In this document: positions 1 to 10,445 of the stretch, piece by piece
Numbering within the stretch: position 1 is the first letter of the stretch
Layout of the letters: the number at the start of each line of letters is the position of its first letter
Assembly (NCBI RefSeq): GCF_003987645.1
Contig: NZ_NGKA01000012.1
Location: 26,248-90,247 of the forward strand
Reading direction: 5' to 3'
Source: Vagococcus elongatus
GTDB taxonomy: Bacteria > Bacillota > Bacilli > Lactobacillales > Vagococcaceae
Length of the DNA stretch: 64,000 bases
Program-made: the position numbers and the translations under genes
Notes under the pieces: generated by a model
The model's database searches: none
The model's input: only the letters and a program-made list of their open reading frames with translations
Told to the model about the DNA's origin: nothing

Positions 1-1
1 T

Positions 2-1825
2 ATACTGACAGATGTGGTGCCTTTGCAGGAGGGAACGAATAATATTCCTCTGACTCAGTTTGCCATGGGAGATGTGGAAGCTGTTGGCTTATTAAAGATG
101 GACTTTTTAGGCTTGCGGAATTTATCAATCATTGATGATACGTTGCGTAAAATTCGTCAGTTGACTGGGAAAAAATTAAGCCATCGGGATATTCCGATGG
201 ATGATTCTGAAACATTAGATTTATTTAAAAGAGGACAAACGATAGGGGTATTTCAGTTTGAGTCAAACGGCATTCGAAACGTTTTGCGTCGGGTGGCACC
301 TGAGTCGATTGAAGATATTGCGGCGGTCAATGCGTTGTATCGCCCGGGACCGATGCAAAATATCGATTTGTTTGTCAAGCGGAAGAACAAAGAAGTCCCT
401 ATCGACTATCCCCATGAAAGTTTGAAAGATATTCTGGACGTTACTTATGGAATTATCGTTTATCAGGAACAAATCATGCAAGTAGCAGCAAAGATGGCTG
501 GTTTTACGTTGGGACAGGCAGATATTTTACAGCGGGCAATCAGTAAGAAAGTAAAATCGACTATTGATGAGCAGAAACAAAACTTTATTGAAGGGTCGGT
601 GGCTCAAGGGTATAGTCACCAAGTGGCAGAGGAAGTGTACCAATACATTGAACGCTTCGCGAATTATGGTTTCAATCGTTCTCATGCCATGGCCTATTCT
701 TTTGTGGGCTATCAGATGGCCTATTTGAAGGTTCACTATCCTGCCCCGTTTTTTGCTTCCTTACTCCATTCTGTCAGACATAACTTGAAAAAAATCAAAG
801 AATATATCAGCGATGCCAAAAAGTATGGTTTGACAATCAAAGGGCCGGATATCAACAAAAGCGGATACAGTTTCACTCTAAAAAAGGACGAATTGCTATT
901 CGGATTTAGTTCACTCAAGGGAATTCGTCGTGACTTTATCCGCAATTTAATTGATGAACGGGAGTTGAATGGTCCATACAGAAGTTTAGATAATTTTCTG
1001 ATTCGGATTGATAATCGCTGGTTGAAAGAGGATATGATTGCTCCTTTGATTAAAATCGGAGCCTTCGACCAGCTGGAACCTAATCGCCGGCAGTTAGCGA
1101 CAGACCTTGACGGCAATATAAAAAATATTGTGTATAGTGGCGGAAGCATGGATTTGTTGGAAATTTTAAGCTTGAAAAAAGATGCAATCGCCGATTATAC
1201 AATGGAAGAAAAGCTTGCGTATGAGGAAGAATTACTGGGAACTTATTTTTCCGGCCATCCAGTGGATCATTATGAAACATTGAAGATAGTCAGAGGGGTC
1301 AAACCGATCAATTTAGGAGAATTAGGGAAAAAAATCACCAGTTTAGTCTACGTCAAAGAAGTTCGTCAAATCCGAACTAAAAGAGGAGAACAGATGGCTT
1401 TTCTTCGAGGCAGTGATGAAACCAGCGACATATCTATTACTGTATTTCCAGAGTTGTTTCGCGAGGTTTTCAGAAAACTAGGAGAAAACCAAGTCTTTTT
1501 GGTCGCTGGAAAATTTGTGCAAAGCAATTACAATCAGGAGCTGCAGATTTTGGCAGAAGAACTTCGTCCCGCAAAAGAGTTTGAAGAAGAAATAGGAAGA
1601 AGAATTTGTTATTTAAAAATCCCTAAAGACCAAGAGACGGAACTAAAACTAAAGGAAATAAAAGAAAAAGTCAGAAAATATCCGGGGATTACCCCTGTGA
1701 TTATATTCGTTGAAGAAACTTCCAAAAAAATCTTTTTAGGCAAGAATTTTTGGGTCCAAGACAGTAGTGCTACTCAGGAAACTATTAGCCAGATTTTGGG
1801 AGAAGAGAATGTTGTTTTTCAATAA
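2..1825 (+). CDS. dnaE: DNA polymerase III alpha subunit DnaE, C-terminal part (5' end outside window)
   Basis: The reading frame is open from the first bases of the window, so this is the 3' portion (about 607 residues) of a protein that is usually around 1,100 residues. It shows DnaE-type alpha subunit signatures: GLLKMDFLGLRNL, the finger-region stretch around NYGFNRSHAMAYS, a helix-hairpin-helix-like segment and a C-terminal OB-fold region. In Firmicutes DnaE is the second replicative polymerase next to PolC and extends primers on the lagging strand. The following pfkA-pyk order is typical of Enterococcus and relatives. The N-terminal PHP and catalytic aspartate regions lie upstream of the window and cannot be judged. 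Confidence 0.95.
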   Translation: MLTDVVPLQEGTNNIPLTQFAMGDVEAVGLLKMDFLGLRNLSIIDDTLRKIRQLTGKKLSHRDIPMDDSETLDLFKRGQTIGVFQFESNGIRNVLRRVAPESIEDIAAVNALYRPGPMQNIDLFVKRKNKEVPIDYPHESLKDILDVTYGIIVYQEQIMQVAAKMAGFTLGQADILQRAISKKVKSTIDEQKQNFIEGSVAQGYSHQVAEEVYQYIERFANYGFNRSHAMAYSFVGYQMAYLKVHYPAPFFASLLHSVRHNLKKIKEYISDAKKYGLTIKGPDINKSGYSFTLKKDELLFGFSSLKGIRRDFIRNLIDERELNGPYRSLDNFLIRIDNRWLKEDMIAPLIKIGAFDQLEPNRRQLATDLDGNIKNIVYSGGSMDLLEILSLKKDAIADYTMEEKLAYEEELLGTYFSGHPVDHYETLKIVRGVKPINLGELGKKITSLVYVKEVRQIRTKRGEQMAFLRGSDETSDISITVFPELFREVFRKLGENQVFLVAGKFVQSNYNQELQILAEELRPAKEFEEEIGRRICYLKIPKDQETELKLKEIKEKVRKYPGITPVIIFVEETSKKIFLGKNFWVQDSSATQETISQILGEENVVFQ

Positions 1826-1829
1826 AAGG

Positions 1830-1852
1830 ATGAAAAAGACCACTTTTTTCAT
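1830..1852 (+). terminator. weak terminator-like hairpin after dnaE
   Basis: An AT-rich inverted repeat (ATGAAAAAG, loop ACCA, then CTTTTTTCAT with one extra T) lies five bases after the dnaE stop codon. It is weak because the stem is almost all A-T pairs, so read-through into pfkA is possible. Confidence 0.35.
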
Positions 1853-1970
1853 TAATTTTCATTATTTCTTTGATTTTGTAAGACTTTTATTAAAAAAAAT
1901 GGTAAAATAACTTAGGAAATGGAATTTTGGTAATTAATACATTAAATTGTTGAATAAATATTTGAGGTGA

Positions 1971-2942
<972 letters not shown>

Positions 2943-3088
2943 ATAAAACTTAGTTTGCTTAAGGATGATTTTCTCTTTCTGTTGGATGGAATAAATTTAA
3001 TTAACCGTCTAGTCGTGCTTGGTTCGATTACTTGAGTGTGAGATTTCCTAGCAGGACTTATGAATAAAATATTAGGAGCGCGTAAATA

Positions 3089-4849
3089 ATGAAGAAGACA
3101 AAAATTGTATGTACGATCGGACCTGTCAGTGAATCAGTGGAAACTCTTGTAGAATTAATGAATGCTGGGATGAATGTTTGCCGTCTAAATTTCTCTCACG
3201 GAGACTTTGAAGAACACGGCAACAGAATCAAAAATATTCGTGAAGCTTCAAAAATTTCTGGTCATCGTGTTGCCATCTTACTGGATACCAAAGGACCGGA
3301 AATACGTACCCATGACATGGAAAACGGTGCAGTAGAGTTGCACACTGGACAAGTGATCCACATTTCAATGAAACAAGTATTAGGAAATAGCGAACGTTTT
3401 TCTATCAGCTATCCTGATTTAATCAATGATGTTGAAGTTGGCGGCCATATCTTGCTGGATGACGGATTGGTCGATTTGGAAATAATTGAATTGGACCAAG
3501 CCAACCAAGAAATTATCACAAAAGTTTTAAATGAAGGTGTCCTGAAAAATAAAAAAGGTGTCAACGTTCCCGGTGCAGCAGTTAATTTGCCAGGAATCAC
3601 TGAAAAAGATGCAGCAGATATCCGTTTTGGTATTGAACAAGATGTAGACTTTATCGCAGCAAGTTTTGTTCGACGTCCAAGCGATGTGTTAGAAATTGCT
3701 GAAATTCTAGAAAATAATAAAGCTACCCATATTCAAATCATTTCCAAAATCGAAAATCAAGAGGGTGTTGACAATATCGACAGCATCTTGAAAGTGTCAG
3801 CTGGATTGATGGTAGCTCGGGGAGACCTTGGTGTAGAAATCCCGACAGAAGATGTACCAGTTGTTCAAAAAGAACTAATCAAGAAATGTAACGACTTAGG
3901 AAAACCTGTTATCACTGCCACTCAGATGCTGGATTCTATGCAGCAAAATCCGCGTCCGACACGTGCAGAAGCAAGTGACGTCGCCAATGCTATTTTTGAC
4001 GGTACTGACGCAATCATGTTGTCTGGAGAAACTGCTGCCGGTGACTATCCGATAGAAGCTGTTCAAACAATGTCACGGATTGCTGTCCGGACTGAGGATG
4101 CTCTTGTGGATCAAGACGCCTTTGCTTTGAAACGTTACAGCAAAACTGATACTACAGAGGCTATTGGTCAGTCAGTAGGACACACCGCCCGTAATTTGAA
4201 TATCAAAACAATCGTTGCGGCGACAGGTTCTGGTTACACGGCAAAAATGATTGCCAAATACCGTCCTAAATCTCATATTATTGCGATGACATTTAGTGAA
4301 CAGAAAGCTCGCAGCTTGGCATTGTCTTGGGGAGTTTTCCCGGCAGTCAGCGAAAAACCGGACTCAACAGATGCGATGTTCGCTCGCTCGGCAGAGTTAG
4401 CTAAAGAATTAGGCTTTGCTAAAGAAGGAGAATTGATACTGATTACCGCAGGTGTCCCAGTGGGAGAAAGCGGAACAACCAACTTGATGAAGATTCAACT
4501 GATTGGTTCAAGATTGCTGTCAGGTCAAGGCATCGGAAATAAATCAGTGGTCAGCCATGCAGTGGTGGCAAAATCAGCAGCAGAAGCTGTGGAAAAAGCG
4601 GTTGAAGGCAGTATCTTAGTTGTGAAAACAACTGATAAGGACTACATGCCTGCCATTGACTTAGCCAGTGCTTTAATCGTTGAAGAAGGCGGATTGACGT
4701 CACATGCGGCAGTTGTTGCAATCGCTAAAGGCATCCCGGTAATCGTGGGAGCTGAAGATGCTACCTCAGTCGTTGAAGATGGCTCATTGATTACCCTTGA
4801 TCCAAAAACAGGGATGGTTTATCGCGGGGAAACTTCTGTTTCAGCTTAA
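3089..4849 (+). CDS. pyk: pyruvate kinase with C-terminal PEP-utiliser-like domain
   Basis: This 586-residue protein converts phosphoenolpyruvate and ADP to pyruvate and ATP. It starts [16 protein letters not shown], the canonical pyruvate kinase N-terminus, and carries the active-site stretches [10 protein letters not shown] and ARGDLGVE. The last 80 or so residues (ending near [12 protein letters not shown]) form the extra PEP-utiliser-like domain found in Bacillus and many Firmicutes enzymes, so the length is full for that subgroup. The ATG follows AGGAGCG at a good distance. A strong terminator follows directly. Confidence 0.97.
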   Translation: MKKTKIVCTIGPVSESVETLVELMNAGMNVCRLNFSHGDFEEHGNRIKNIREASKISGHRVAILLDTKGPEIRTHDMENGAVELHTGQVIHISMKQVLGNSERFSISYPDLINDVEVGGHILLDDGLVDLEIIELDQANQEIITKVLNEGVLKNKKGVNVPGAAVNLPGITEKDAADIRFGIEQDVDFIAASFVRRPSDVLEIAEILENNKATHIQIISKIENQEGVDNIDSILKVSAGLMVARGDLGVEIPTEDVPVVQKELIKKCNDLGKPVITATQMLDSMQQNPRPTRAEASDVANAIFDGTDAIMLSGETAAGDYPIEAVQTMSRIAVRTEDALVDQDAFALKRYSKTDTTEAIGQSVGHTARNLNIKTIVAATGSGYTAKMIAKYRPKSHIIAMTFSEQKARSLALSWGVFPAVSEKPDSTDAMFARSAELAKELGFAKEGELILITAGVPVGESGTTNLMKIQLIGSRLLSGQGIGNKSVVSHAVVAKSAAEAVEKAVEGSILVVKTTDKDYMPAIDLASALIVEEGGLTSHAAVVAIAKGIPVIVGAEDATSVVEDGSLITLDPKTGMVYRGETSVSA

Positions 4850-4858
4850 GTCAACAAC

Positions 4859-4895
4859 AAAGAATAGAAGCTCTAGGCTTCTATTCTTTTTTTCT
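4859..4895 (+). terminator. intrinsic terminator after pyk
   Basis: A 13-base perfect stem (AAAGAATAGAAGC / GCTTCTATTCTTT, loop TCTAG) is followed by a T-rich tail, ten bases after the pyk stop. Confidence 0.92.
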
Positions 4896-4951
4896 TTCAG
4901 ATGACGTGTTAAACTATGTTTTATGAGATTGATTAGAAAGAATGTGATAGA

Positions 4952-6394
4952 TTGAAGAATGATAAAAAATTTTCCTATAGCCAACTTATGACAGGGATTA
5001 TCGTCAGTGTACTATTGGCAGTCGCAGGAACTTATTTGGTTTTAAAAGAAACTCAAGGCCTATCATCGAGAACTGCTCAGGAAAGTCAGGCAACTCTGGA
5101 TGGGAATCTTTCTTCTGTCGAAGAAGTATTTAACTTGATTCTGGCTAATTATTTGGGTGATGTAGATGAAGAAGAGTTGGTTAAGGGAGCAATCGCCGGG
5201 ATGACCGCAGCCATCGGAGATCCCTACTCAGGCTTCTACACAGGGCTTGACAAAGAGGAATTAGATGAGGTTATTACCGGTTCCTTTGAAGGTATCGGAG
5301 CTACAATGTCCCTTAAAAATGAACTGCCGACGATTTCAGAACCGCCGATTCCCGGGACACCTGCTGAAAGAGCAAGGCTGCAGGAAAACGATGTGATTTT
5401 GAAAGTCGATGGCGTGGAAACTGCTGGCAAAGCATTGACAGACGTAGTCAAGAAAATTAGGGGTGAAAAAGGCACCGAGGTCACGTTGACGATTGAACGG
5501 GGCGGAGACGTTTTTGATGTGACGCTAGTTCGTGATACTGTTCCTGTCCACTCAGTTTCAGTTGATATTTCCCCAGAAAATAAATCAGTTGGCATAGTGA
5601 ACGTCTCAACGTTTAGTCAAAACACAGGGAAAGAATTCAATAAGGGCATTGAAGAATTGAGAAGTTCCGGAGCAACCTCTTTTATCATTGATTTGAGAGG
5701 AAATCCTGGCGGTTCTCTAGACCAAGTTCTTATGATGGCAAGCAGATTTTTGAAAGATGACCAAGTGATATTGCAAGTTCAGGATGGTGAAGGAAAGACA
5801 GAGAAAATCACTGCAGGAGAAGATCTTGATGAGGGCAATAAAATAACGGAAAAAACAATTGTTTTAGTCGACCGTAATAGTGCCAGTGCTTCAGAGATAT
5901 TTGCTGCTGCGTTGAAAGAAAATAATCGTGCAGAAATCATAGGTGAACAAACTTTTGGCAAGGGCACGATGCAAGTGGTGAAATCACTCAGTGAAGACAC
6001 AGAGTTAAAACTAACAACGAACAAGTGGCTGACACCAGACGGAAACTGGCTCAATGAAGAAGGTTTGCCGCCAAGTATTGAGGTTGCCTATCCTGATTAC
6101 TATGAGGTCAGGGCAATCGATACAGCCAATTCCTTTCAGCTTGGCGCTTCCGGTCAAAGTGTGGAATCAATCAATCAAATGTTAGCCGCTTTAGGTTACA
6201 GTTCTTCAGAAACCCAAGATCAGTTTACAGACGAGACCGTCGCAGGTGTCAAAGCTTTCCAAGAGAAAGAAAAATTGTCTGTGACAGGAGTCGTGGATAA
6301 ACAAACAGCTAACCAACTAGGTATAAGACTGGTAGAGCATTTGAAAGCCAATGATGCACAAATGAGACGTGCATTAACGGAAATTGCGAAGTAA
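4952..6394 (+). CDS. S41 family carboxy-terminal processing protease with PDZ and peptidoglycan-binding domains
   Basis: This 480-residue membrane-anchored protease begins with a TTG codon preceded by an AGAAAG site. Residues about 12-32 form an N-terminal membrane anchor. A PDZ domain spans about 110-185 and the S41 domain about 205-380. Within SASASE, Ser312 and Lys337 (in TFGKG) have the 25-residue spacing of the Ser/Lys dyad of CtpB/Prc. The C-terminus (about 400-465) resembles a peptidoglycan-binding type 1 domain (LGYSSSETQDQF, AVKAFQ-like helix), placing the enzyme at the cell wall. Family members trim or degrade exported proteins. Signal peptidase I follows 59 bases later, so the pair may serve export and envelope maintenance together (inference). 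Confidence 0.92.
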   Translation: MKNDKKFSYSQLMTGIIVSVLLAVAGTYLVLKETQGLSSRTAQESQATLDGNLSSVEEVFNLILANYLGDVDEEELVKGAIAGMTAAIGDPYSGFYTGLDKEELDEVITGSFEGIGATMSLKNELPTISEPPIPGTPAERARLQENDVILKVDGVETAGKALTDVVKKIRGEKGTEVTLTIERGGDVFDVTLVRDTVPVHSVSVDISPENKSVGIVNVSTFSQNTGKEFNKGIEELRSSGATSFIIDLRGNPGGSLDQVLMMASRFLKDDQVILQVQDGEGKTEKITAGEDLDEGNKITEKTIVLVDRNSASASEIFAAALKENNRAEIIGEQTFGKGTMQVVKSLSEDTELKLTTNKWLTPDGNWLNEEGLPPSIEVAYPDYYEVRAIDTANSFQLGASGQSVESINQMLAALGYSSSETQDQFTDETVAGVKAFQEKEKLSVTGVVDKQTANQLGIRLVEHLKANDAQMRRALTEIAK

Positions 6395-6453
6395 ATGACT
6401 GTTTCTGATGGGATATATTTGGTAGAATAGTAGTAGAATGTGAAGGTAAGGGT

Positions 6454-7005
6454 GTGGATGTTGCTGTGAATGAAAAACATATCGAAACATTAGCCTATTG
6501 GTTAAAAATAATGGTAGTGGCTGGTATTTTTGTGTTTATCTTGCGCGGCTTTATCTTTATTCCCATGAGTGTAGAAGGAAACTCTATGGAAAAAACCCTT
6601 CATCCTGATGACCATATCGTCTACGAGAAATTTTCTTCTATCCACCGCTTTGATATTATTATTTTTCAAACAACGGATGGGTTGATTTATGTTAAACGAG
6701 TCATAGGTTTGCCCGGGGATCATATCCAGTATAAGGATGATGAACTTTATATCAATGGAGAAAAAACAGAAGAAGATTTTTTAGGACAAGCAAAAATAAA
6801 ACGTGACAGTAATCAGTACACCACGAATTTCGATACAGAAGAATTGCTTGGCAAAAAAGAAATTTCTGAGGATCACTTTTTTGTTCTAGGAGATAACCGG
6901 CGGATCAGTAAGGATAGCCGATCTTTTGGTGAGGTTTCTTCTGACCAGATTATCGGGAAAGCCCGGTTGGTTTATTTTCCTCTCCGTCATTTTAAAATCT
7001 TTTAA
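6454..7005 (+). CDS. lepB: signal peptidase I
   Basis: This 183-residue type I signal peptidase removes signal peptides of secreted proteins at the outer face of the membrane. One transmembrane helix (about residues 15-33) is followed by EGNSMEKTL, with catalytic Ser44, and YVKRVIGLPGD, with general base Lys81. The box GDNRRISKDSR near the C-terminus is the conserved region E. The start is a GTG at 6454 after AAGGTAAGG; an in-frame GTG at 6466 is an alternative. It is short and single-spanning, as in Gram-positive Sip proteins. Confidence 0.93.
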   Translation: MDVAVNEKHIETLAYWLKIMVVAGIFVFILRGFIFIPMSVEGNSMEKTLHPDDHIVYEKFSSIHRFDIIIFQTTDGLIYVKRVIGLPGDHIQYKDDELYINGEKTEEDFLGQAKIKRDSNQYTTNFDTEELLGKKEISEDHFFVLGDNRRISKDSRSFGEVSSDQIIGKARLVYFPLRHFKIF

Positions 7006-7039
7006 GAATGTGATTTATCAAATTAAAAAGTAACTGTTA

Positions 7040-7068
7040 AAGAAGACTTTAGATAAGTCTTCTTTTTT
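7040..7068 (+). terminator. intrinsic terminator after lepB
   Basis: Stem AGAAGACTT / AAGTCTTCT (7041-7049 / 7055-7063) with loop TAGAT and a run of six T. Confidence 0.93.
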
Positions 7069-7390
7069 GGCTGCTATTATTTCTGATGATACCCTTTTAT
7101 TTTGATCTATAAAATAACGCTGTCGCATACGATTTTGGTCAAAAAATGGTATGAAATTTGGAAACCCAACCTGTCATTAAGTGTTTTAATCAGAGTTGTA
7201 AAACTCTGAAGGTGAGTTTTTTTATTTTGTTAAAAAAACATTGTATAATACCGTTAATAGTGAAGAGAAATCTGTGTGTCCACAATAAGCGAAAATTTCC
7301 AAGAAATAATAGGAAAGACAGTCTTATAAGTAGAAGTATCAAGGGTACTAGGATAATAGTTAAGCAAGGTCGATTTAAGGAGGGAAAGTT
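7069..7390 (+). promoter_or_regulatory. upstream region of the C45-type gene: overlapping hairpins and a -10 box
   Basis: This stretch has no convincing gene. Two mutually exclusive hairpins are visible: CAGAGTT/AACTCTG (7191-7197 / 7202-7208) and AAAACTC/GAGTTTT (7200-7206 / 7214-7220). The second is followed by a T-rich tail as in a short terminator. A TATAAT box is at 7244-7249 without a good -35. The start codon at 7391 is preceded by AAGGAGGG. Whether the hairpins act as an attenuator or as a second terminator is not decided by the sequence. Confidence 0.4.
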
Positions 7391-8500
7391 ATGGAGAAAG
7401 TCAACTATTGCCTTCGAGAGGGGGAGCCTTTCGATATAGGAAGGTCTATTGGTGAAAAGTTGTGTAAGAATGAATTAAAAATGACGTCTTTTTTTGATAA
7501 TTTGGAAATGGCAATCGATTCAGATAGTCTTACAAAGACGATGGATTTATTCACAAAGTATTGTCCCCATGTGCTGGAAGAAATCAATGGTTTCAGTAAT
7601 GTACTTGAAATAGAATCAAGAAAAAACTTTTATCTTTCTTACAGTTTTATCTCTCCTTCATGCAGTCAACTGGCAATCAAAAATTCAACTAATTATCCAG
7701 ACTCTTCAGTCCTTGTGCGGAATTATGATTTTGATTTAAGCACGGAAGATTTCGTGATTGTCAACTATAAAAGTAAAGATAACTATCATTTTATTGGAAC
7801 GAGTATGCTGACTTTTGGTGTGGACAGCGGCGTTAACGAGCATGGATTAGCTGTGAGTATGTCCGCTTGTGGTCCCCCAGTCGGGATTTTTCAAAAAGCT
7901 AAAGTATCAGGCTTACGTTTCTGGGTAGTTATCCGCTTACTGCTTGAGACCTGTAAAACTGTGGGTCAGGCAAAAGAGCTCCTAAGTGAACTGCCTTTAG
8001 GGGATAATGTGAGTTATGTTTGTATCGACTCTACAGATAATATGCTATTGTATCAAACAGTCAACGGTGTGAGAGACTATTCGATTGTTGAAAATTCTTC
8101 TGAAAACTATTCTATCCATGTTACCAATCATCCCACATTTCCTAAAACAGTTTGTGAATTTCCTTATGCAGCACAAAATTCACTTATCAGGTATCATCTG
8201 CTTGAAAATTACCTGAAAGTCTCGGGAAGGAAATCATTAAGTGATCTCAAAAAGATTTTTACTACTTTATTTCCCCGAGGTCTATATTGCAACTATTATG
8301 ATGAGTTTTTCGGTACAACCAAAACAGTGGTTTTGTATCCCAAGGAAAGAAAACTTGAGATTTGCTGGTGCGGTCTTGAAAAAAATGGTTGGAAAACTTA
8401 TGAGCTTAATGATTCCAAAGAAGAAGAAACATACGTTGCAACCTATGAAAAAGGGATTGCCCCTGAAGATATGTTTAACATGATTAGGCTGAAAGAATGA
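7391..8500 (+). CDS. C45-family (acyl-CoA:6-aminopenicillanic acid acyltransferase-like) Ntn hydrolase
   Basis: This 369-residue protein resembles the C45/AAT group of N-terminal nucleophile hydrolases, relatives of choloylglycine hydrolase and penicillin acyltransferase. Cys91 in SPSCSQLAI is the likely nucleophile, exposed by self-cleavage after the first 90 residues. It is followed by the typical VLVRNYDFD stretch and by GVNEHGLAVSMSA. There is no signal peptide, so it acts in the cytoplasm. The natural substrate of most family members in lactic acid bacteria is unknown; acyl-amide hydrolysis or acyl transfer is the safest statement. A strong AAGGAGGG site precedes the ATG. It stands alone between lepB and rbgA. 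Confidence 0.75.
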   Translation: MEKVNYCLREGEPFDIGRSIGEKLCKNELKMTSFFDNLEMAIDSDSLTKTMDLFTKYCPHVLEEINGFSNVLEIESRKNFYLSYSFISPSCSQLAIKNSTNYPDSSVLVRNYDFDLSTEDFVIVNYKSKDNYHFIGTSMLTFGVDSGVNEHGLAVSMSACGPPVGIFQKAKVSGLRFWVVIRLLLETCKTVGQAKELLSELPLGDNVSYVCIDSTDNMLLYQTVNGVRDYSIVENSSENYSIHVTNHPTFPKTVCEFPYAAQNSLIRYHLLENYLKVSGRKSLSDLKKIFTTLFPRGLYCNYYDEFFGTTKTVVLYPKERKLEICWCGLEKNGWKTYELNDSKEEETYVATYEKGIAPEDMFNMIRLKE

Positions 8501-8602
8501 TTATCTTAAAGAGGGCAGGAGCATTCTAAAAAGCAAAGCATCGTTTGGGCAAGGACTTTTATTTCCTTGAAACAAGGCTGTTATCGCAGATCGCAGAAAA
8601 TA

Positions 8603-8611
8603 TGCTATACT
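8603..8611 (+). promoter_or_regulatory. extended -10 promoter upstream of rbgA
   Basis: TGCTATACT matches an extended -10 element (TGnTATAAT-like). A start about 7 bases downstream would give a leader of about 110 nt before rbgA. No good -35 is visible. Confidence 0.5.
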
Positions 8612-8628
8612 ATTCAAAGTAGAAATAA

Positions 8629-8702
8629 ACAGTGTACATCCCTATTTATTAGATGATTTGTGAGTAACTATTGTTACCTTTATTTATCTGAGATGTACTG
8701 TG
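8629..8702 (+). promoter_or_regulatory. predicted structured 5' leader of rbgA
   Basis: ACAGTGTACATC (8629-8640) is complementary to GATGTACTGT (8692-8701) with a small bulge. Inside lie AGAT/ATCT and the hairpin GTAAC-TATT-GTTAC. The nested stems would form in the mRNA leader just before the ribosome site. It matches no RNA family I know. Confidence 0.35.
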
Positions 8703-8727
8703 GTTTTAGGGGAAGGAAGAGTCATAT

Positions 8728-9597
8728 ATGACCATTCAATGGTTTCCAGGGCACATGGCGAAAGCCCGTCGTGAAGTCACAGAAAAATTAAAATTTGTTG
8801 ATATCGTATTTGAGTTAATTGATGCTAGGTTGCCTATTTCTAGCCGCAATCCAATGTTGGATGAAATCATCCAGCATAAACCACGCTTGATATTGTTAAA
8901 TAAAGCGGATTTGGCTGACCCGGTCCAAACTAGAAAGTGGCAGACATTTTTTTCAACACAAGGGTACACGGCATTGAGTTTGAATTCTCAAAAAGGTACA
9001 GGAATCAAACAAATCATCCCGGCTTCTCAAGAAATACTGAAAGAAAAGCGGGAGCGGCAAAAGGCCCGAGGCATGAAGGAGCAGCCTATTCGTGCGATGA
9101 TTATAGGGATTCCCAATGTGGGGAAATCTACCCTGATGAATCGGTTAGTTAAAAAGAATGTTGCGCAAACAGGTAATCGTCCGGGAATAACCAAAGGACA
9201 GCAATGGCTCAAGGTGGGAAATCAGCTGGAGTTGCTGGACACACCCGGCATCCTATGGCCTAAATTTGAGGATGAATTAATTGGTAAAAAGTTGGCCTTA
9301 ACAGGGGCGATTAAAGATACATTGCTTCATTTAGATGACATTGCCTTGTTTGCGATTGATTTTTTTAATACTTATTATCAGCAGCAATATGGCAAAAGAT
9401 ATCAGCTGTCAGCAGAAGAATTACAATTAGATAAAGTAGAACAGCTGATGCTGATCACTAAAAAAAGAGGTTTCCGTGAGGATTATGAACGTGCCAGTGA
9501 GATGTTGGTACAAGAAATCAGAAATGGACTGGTGGGGCCTTTTACTTTGGACCGTGCGGAAGAGTGGGAGGCAGAAAAATTTGGGACAGACAATTAA
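8728..9597 (+). CDS. rbgA: ribosome biogenesis GTPase RbgA (YlqF)
   Basis: This 289-residue circularly permuted GTPase acts late in 50S subunit assembly. The G motifs come in permuted order: G4 NKAD at residues 58-61, then G1 GIPNVGKST at 127-135, switch RPGITKG near 151-157, and G3 DTPG at 171-174. The C-terminal domain (about 200-289) is the RNA-binding ANTAR-like part. The ATG follows GGGGAAGGAAGAG. The rnhB frame starts inside its last 17 bases, so the two are translationally coupled. The rbgA-rnhB pair is a conserved Firmicutes arrangement. Confidence 0.96.
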   Translation: MTIQWFPGHMAKARREVTEKLKFVDIVFELIDARLPISSRNPMLDEIIQHKPRLILLNKADLADPVQTRKWQTFFSTQGYTALSLNSQKGTGIKQIIPASQEILKEKRERQKARGMKEQPIRAMIIGIPNVGKSTLMNRLVKKNVAQTGNRPGITKGQQWLKVGNQLELLDTPGILWPKFEDELIGKKLALTGAIKDTLLHLDDIALFAIDFFNTYYQQQYGKRYQLSAEELQLDKVEQLMLITKKRGFREDYERASEMLVQEIRNGLVGPFTLDRAEEWEAEKFGTDN

Positions 9598-10357
9598 AGA
9601 AATTCGTGAGAAACTTCATCAGTCAGTTGTTACCGAGCAAGAGCTGAAAGAGTTGGCAGCCGATGAGCGCAAAGGCGTACAACACTTGCTTCAGCAGTAC
9701 TATCGGCGTCAGGAAAAGCTGGCAGCCGAAAAGGCACGTTACCAACGCATGTGGCATTATGAAAATGAGTTGAGAGAAAAAGGTTATAAATTAATCGCCG
9801 GAATCGATGAAGTGGGCCGGGGGCCTTTAGCGGGTCCTGTGGTGGCTGCGGCGGTCATATTGCCAGAAAATGTCGCATTAGATGGTTTAAATGACTCGAA
9901 ACAACTATCTTTAGCTAAAAGAGAAAGTTTATTTTTAGAGATACAAGAGACAGCACTTGCCATCGGTATTGGTGTTGTTTCACCGGAAACAATCGACCGG
10001 CTGAATATTTATCAGGCGACCTTGCTGGCGATGGAGCAAGCTTTACAGAAGTTGACTCCTCAGCCTGACTTTGTCTTGATCGATGCTATGACTGTAAAAA
10101 ATAGTTCATTGCCTCAAAAAAGTCTCATCAAAGGCGACGCTAAAAGTGTTTCAATTGCGGCTGCCAGTGTGATGGCAAAAGTCACAAGAGACCGGATGAT
10201 GGCGGATTACGATCAAACATTTCCCGGCTACGGTTTCGCTAAAAATGCCGGTTATGGCACGGCGGAACATTTGGCAGGGTTAGCAGACAATGGCGTGACA
10301 GCCATTCATCGCAAGAGTTTTTCGCCTGTGAAAGAGATGCTGCAACAAAGTCAATAA
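9581..10357 (+). CDS. rnhB: ribonuclease HII
   Basis: RNase HII cuts the RNA strand of RNA-DNA hybrids and removes misincorporated ribonucleotides. The open frame extends further upstream, but the best start is TTG at 9581: GGGAGG lies nine bases before it and the resulting 258 residues match the family's usual length. It overlaps rbgA by 17 bases. The motif GIDEVGRGPLAGP carries the first catalytic acidic residues; LNDSKQLS, DAMTVKNSSLPQ and the KSVSIAAASVMAKV segment follow in family order. The N-terminal 70 residues are the charged helical extension seen in Gram-positive RNase HII. Confidence 0.95.
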   Translation: MGQTIKEIREKLHQSVVTEQELKELAADERKGVQHLLQQYYRRQEKLAAEKARYQRMWHYENELREKGYKLIAGIDEVGRGPLAGPVVAAAVILPENVALDGLNDSKQLSLAKRESLFLEIQETALAIGIGVVSPETIDRLNIYQATLLAMEQALQKLTPQPDFVLIDAMTVKNSSLPQKSLIKGDAKSVSIAAASVMAKVTRDRMMADYDQTFPGYGFAKNAGYGTAEHLAGLADNGVTAIHRKSFSPVKEMLQQSQ

Positions 10358-10392
10358 ACCTGAAGACATCGAGTCTTTAAAACAATATTTTA

Positions 10393-10444
10393 ATGAAACC
10401 TCTTCTTTCTCGCAAATATAATGGTGAGAAAGGGGAGGTTTTAT
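10393..10444 (+). promoter_or_regulatory. dprA: long hairpin enclosing the dprA ribosome binding site
   Basis: Bases 10396-10413 pair along their full 18-base length with 10424-10441 (three G-U wobbles, loop of ten bases). The 3' arm contains the GGGGAGG ribosome site of dprA, and the pairing can extend into the first ATG. As RNA this would hide the translation start. The tail is only four T, so a terminator role for rnhB is less likely but not excluded. Confidence 0.55.
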
Positions 10445-10445
10445 G

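Noticed and set aside
3010..3050. tRNA-like GGTTCGATT between pfkA and pyk
   Set aside because: Only the T-loop-like string is present; no acceptor or anticodon stem can be drawn around it.
7158..7439. 93-codon open frame upstream of the C45-type gene
   Set aside because: It overlaps the well-supported start at 7391, has no ribosome site and covers hairpins and a -10 box; composition is not protein-like.
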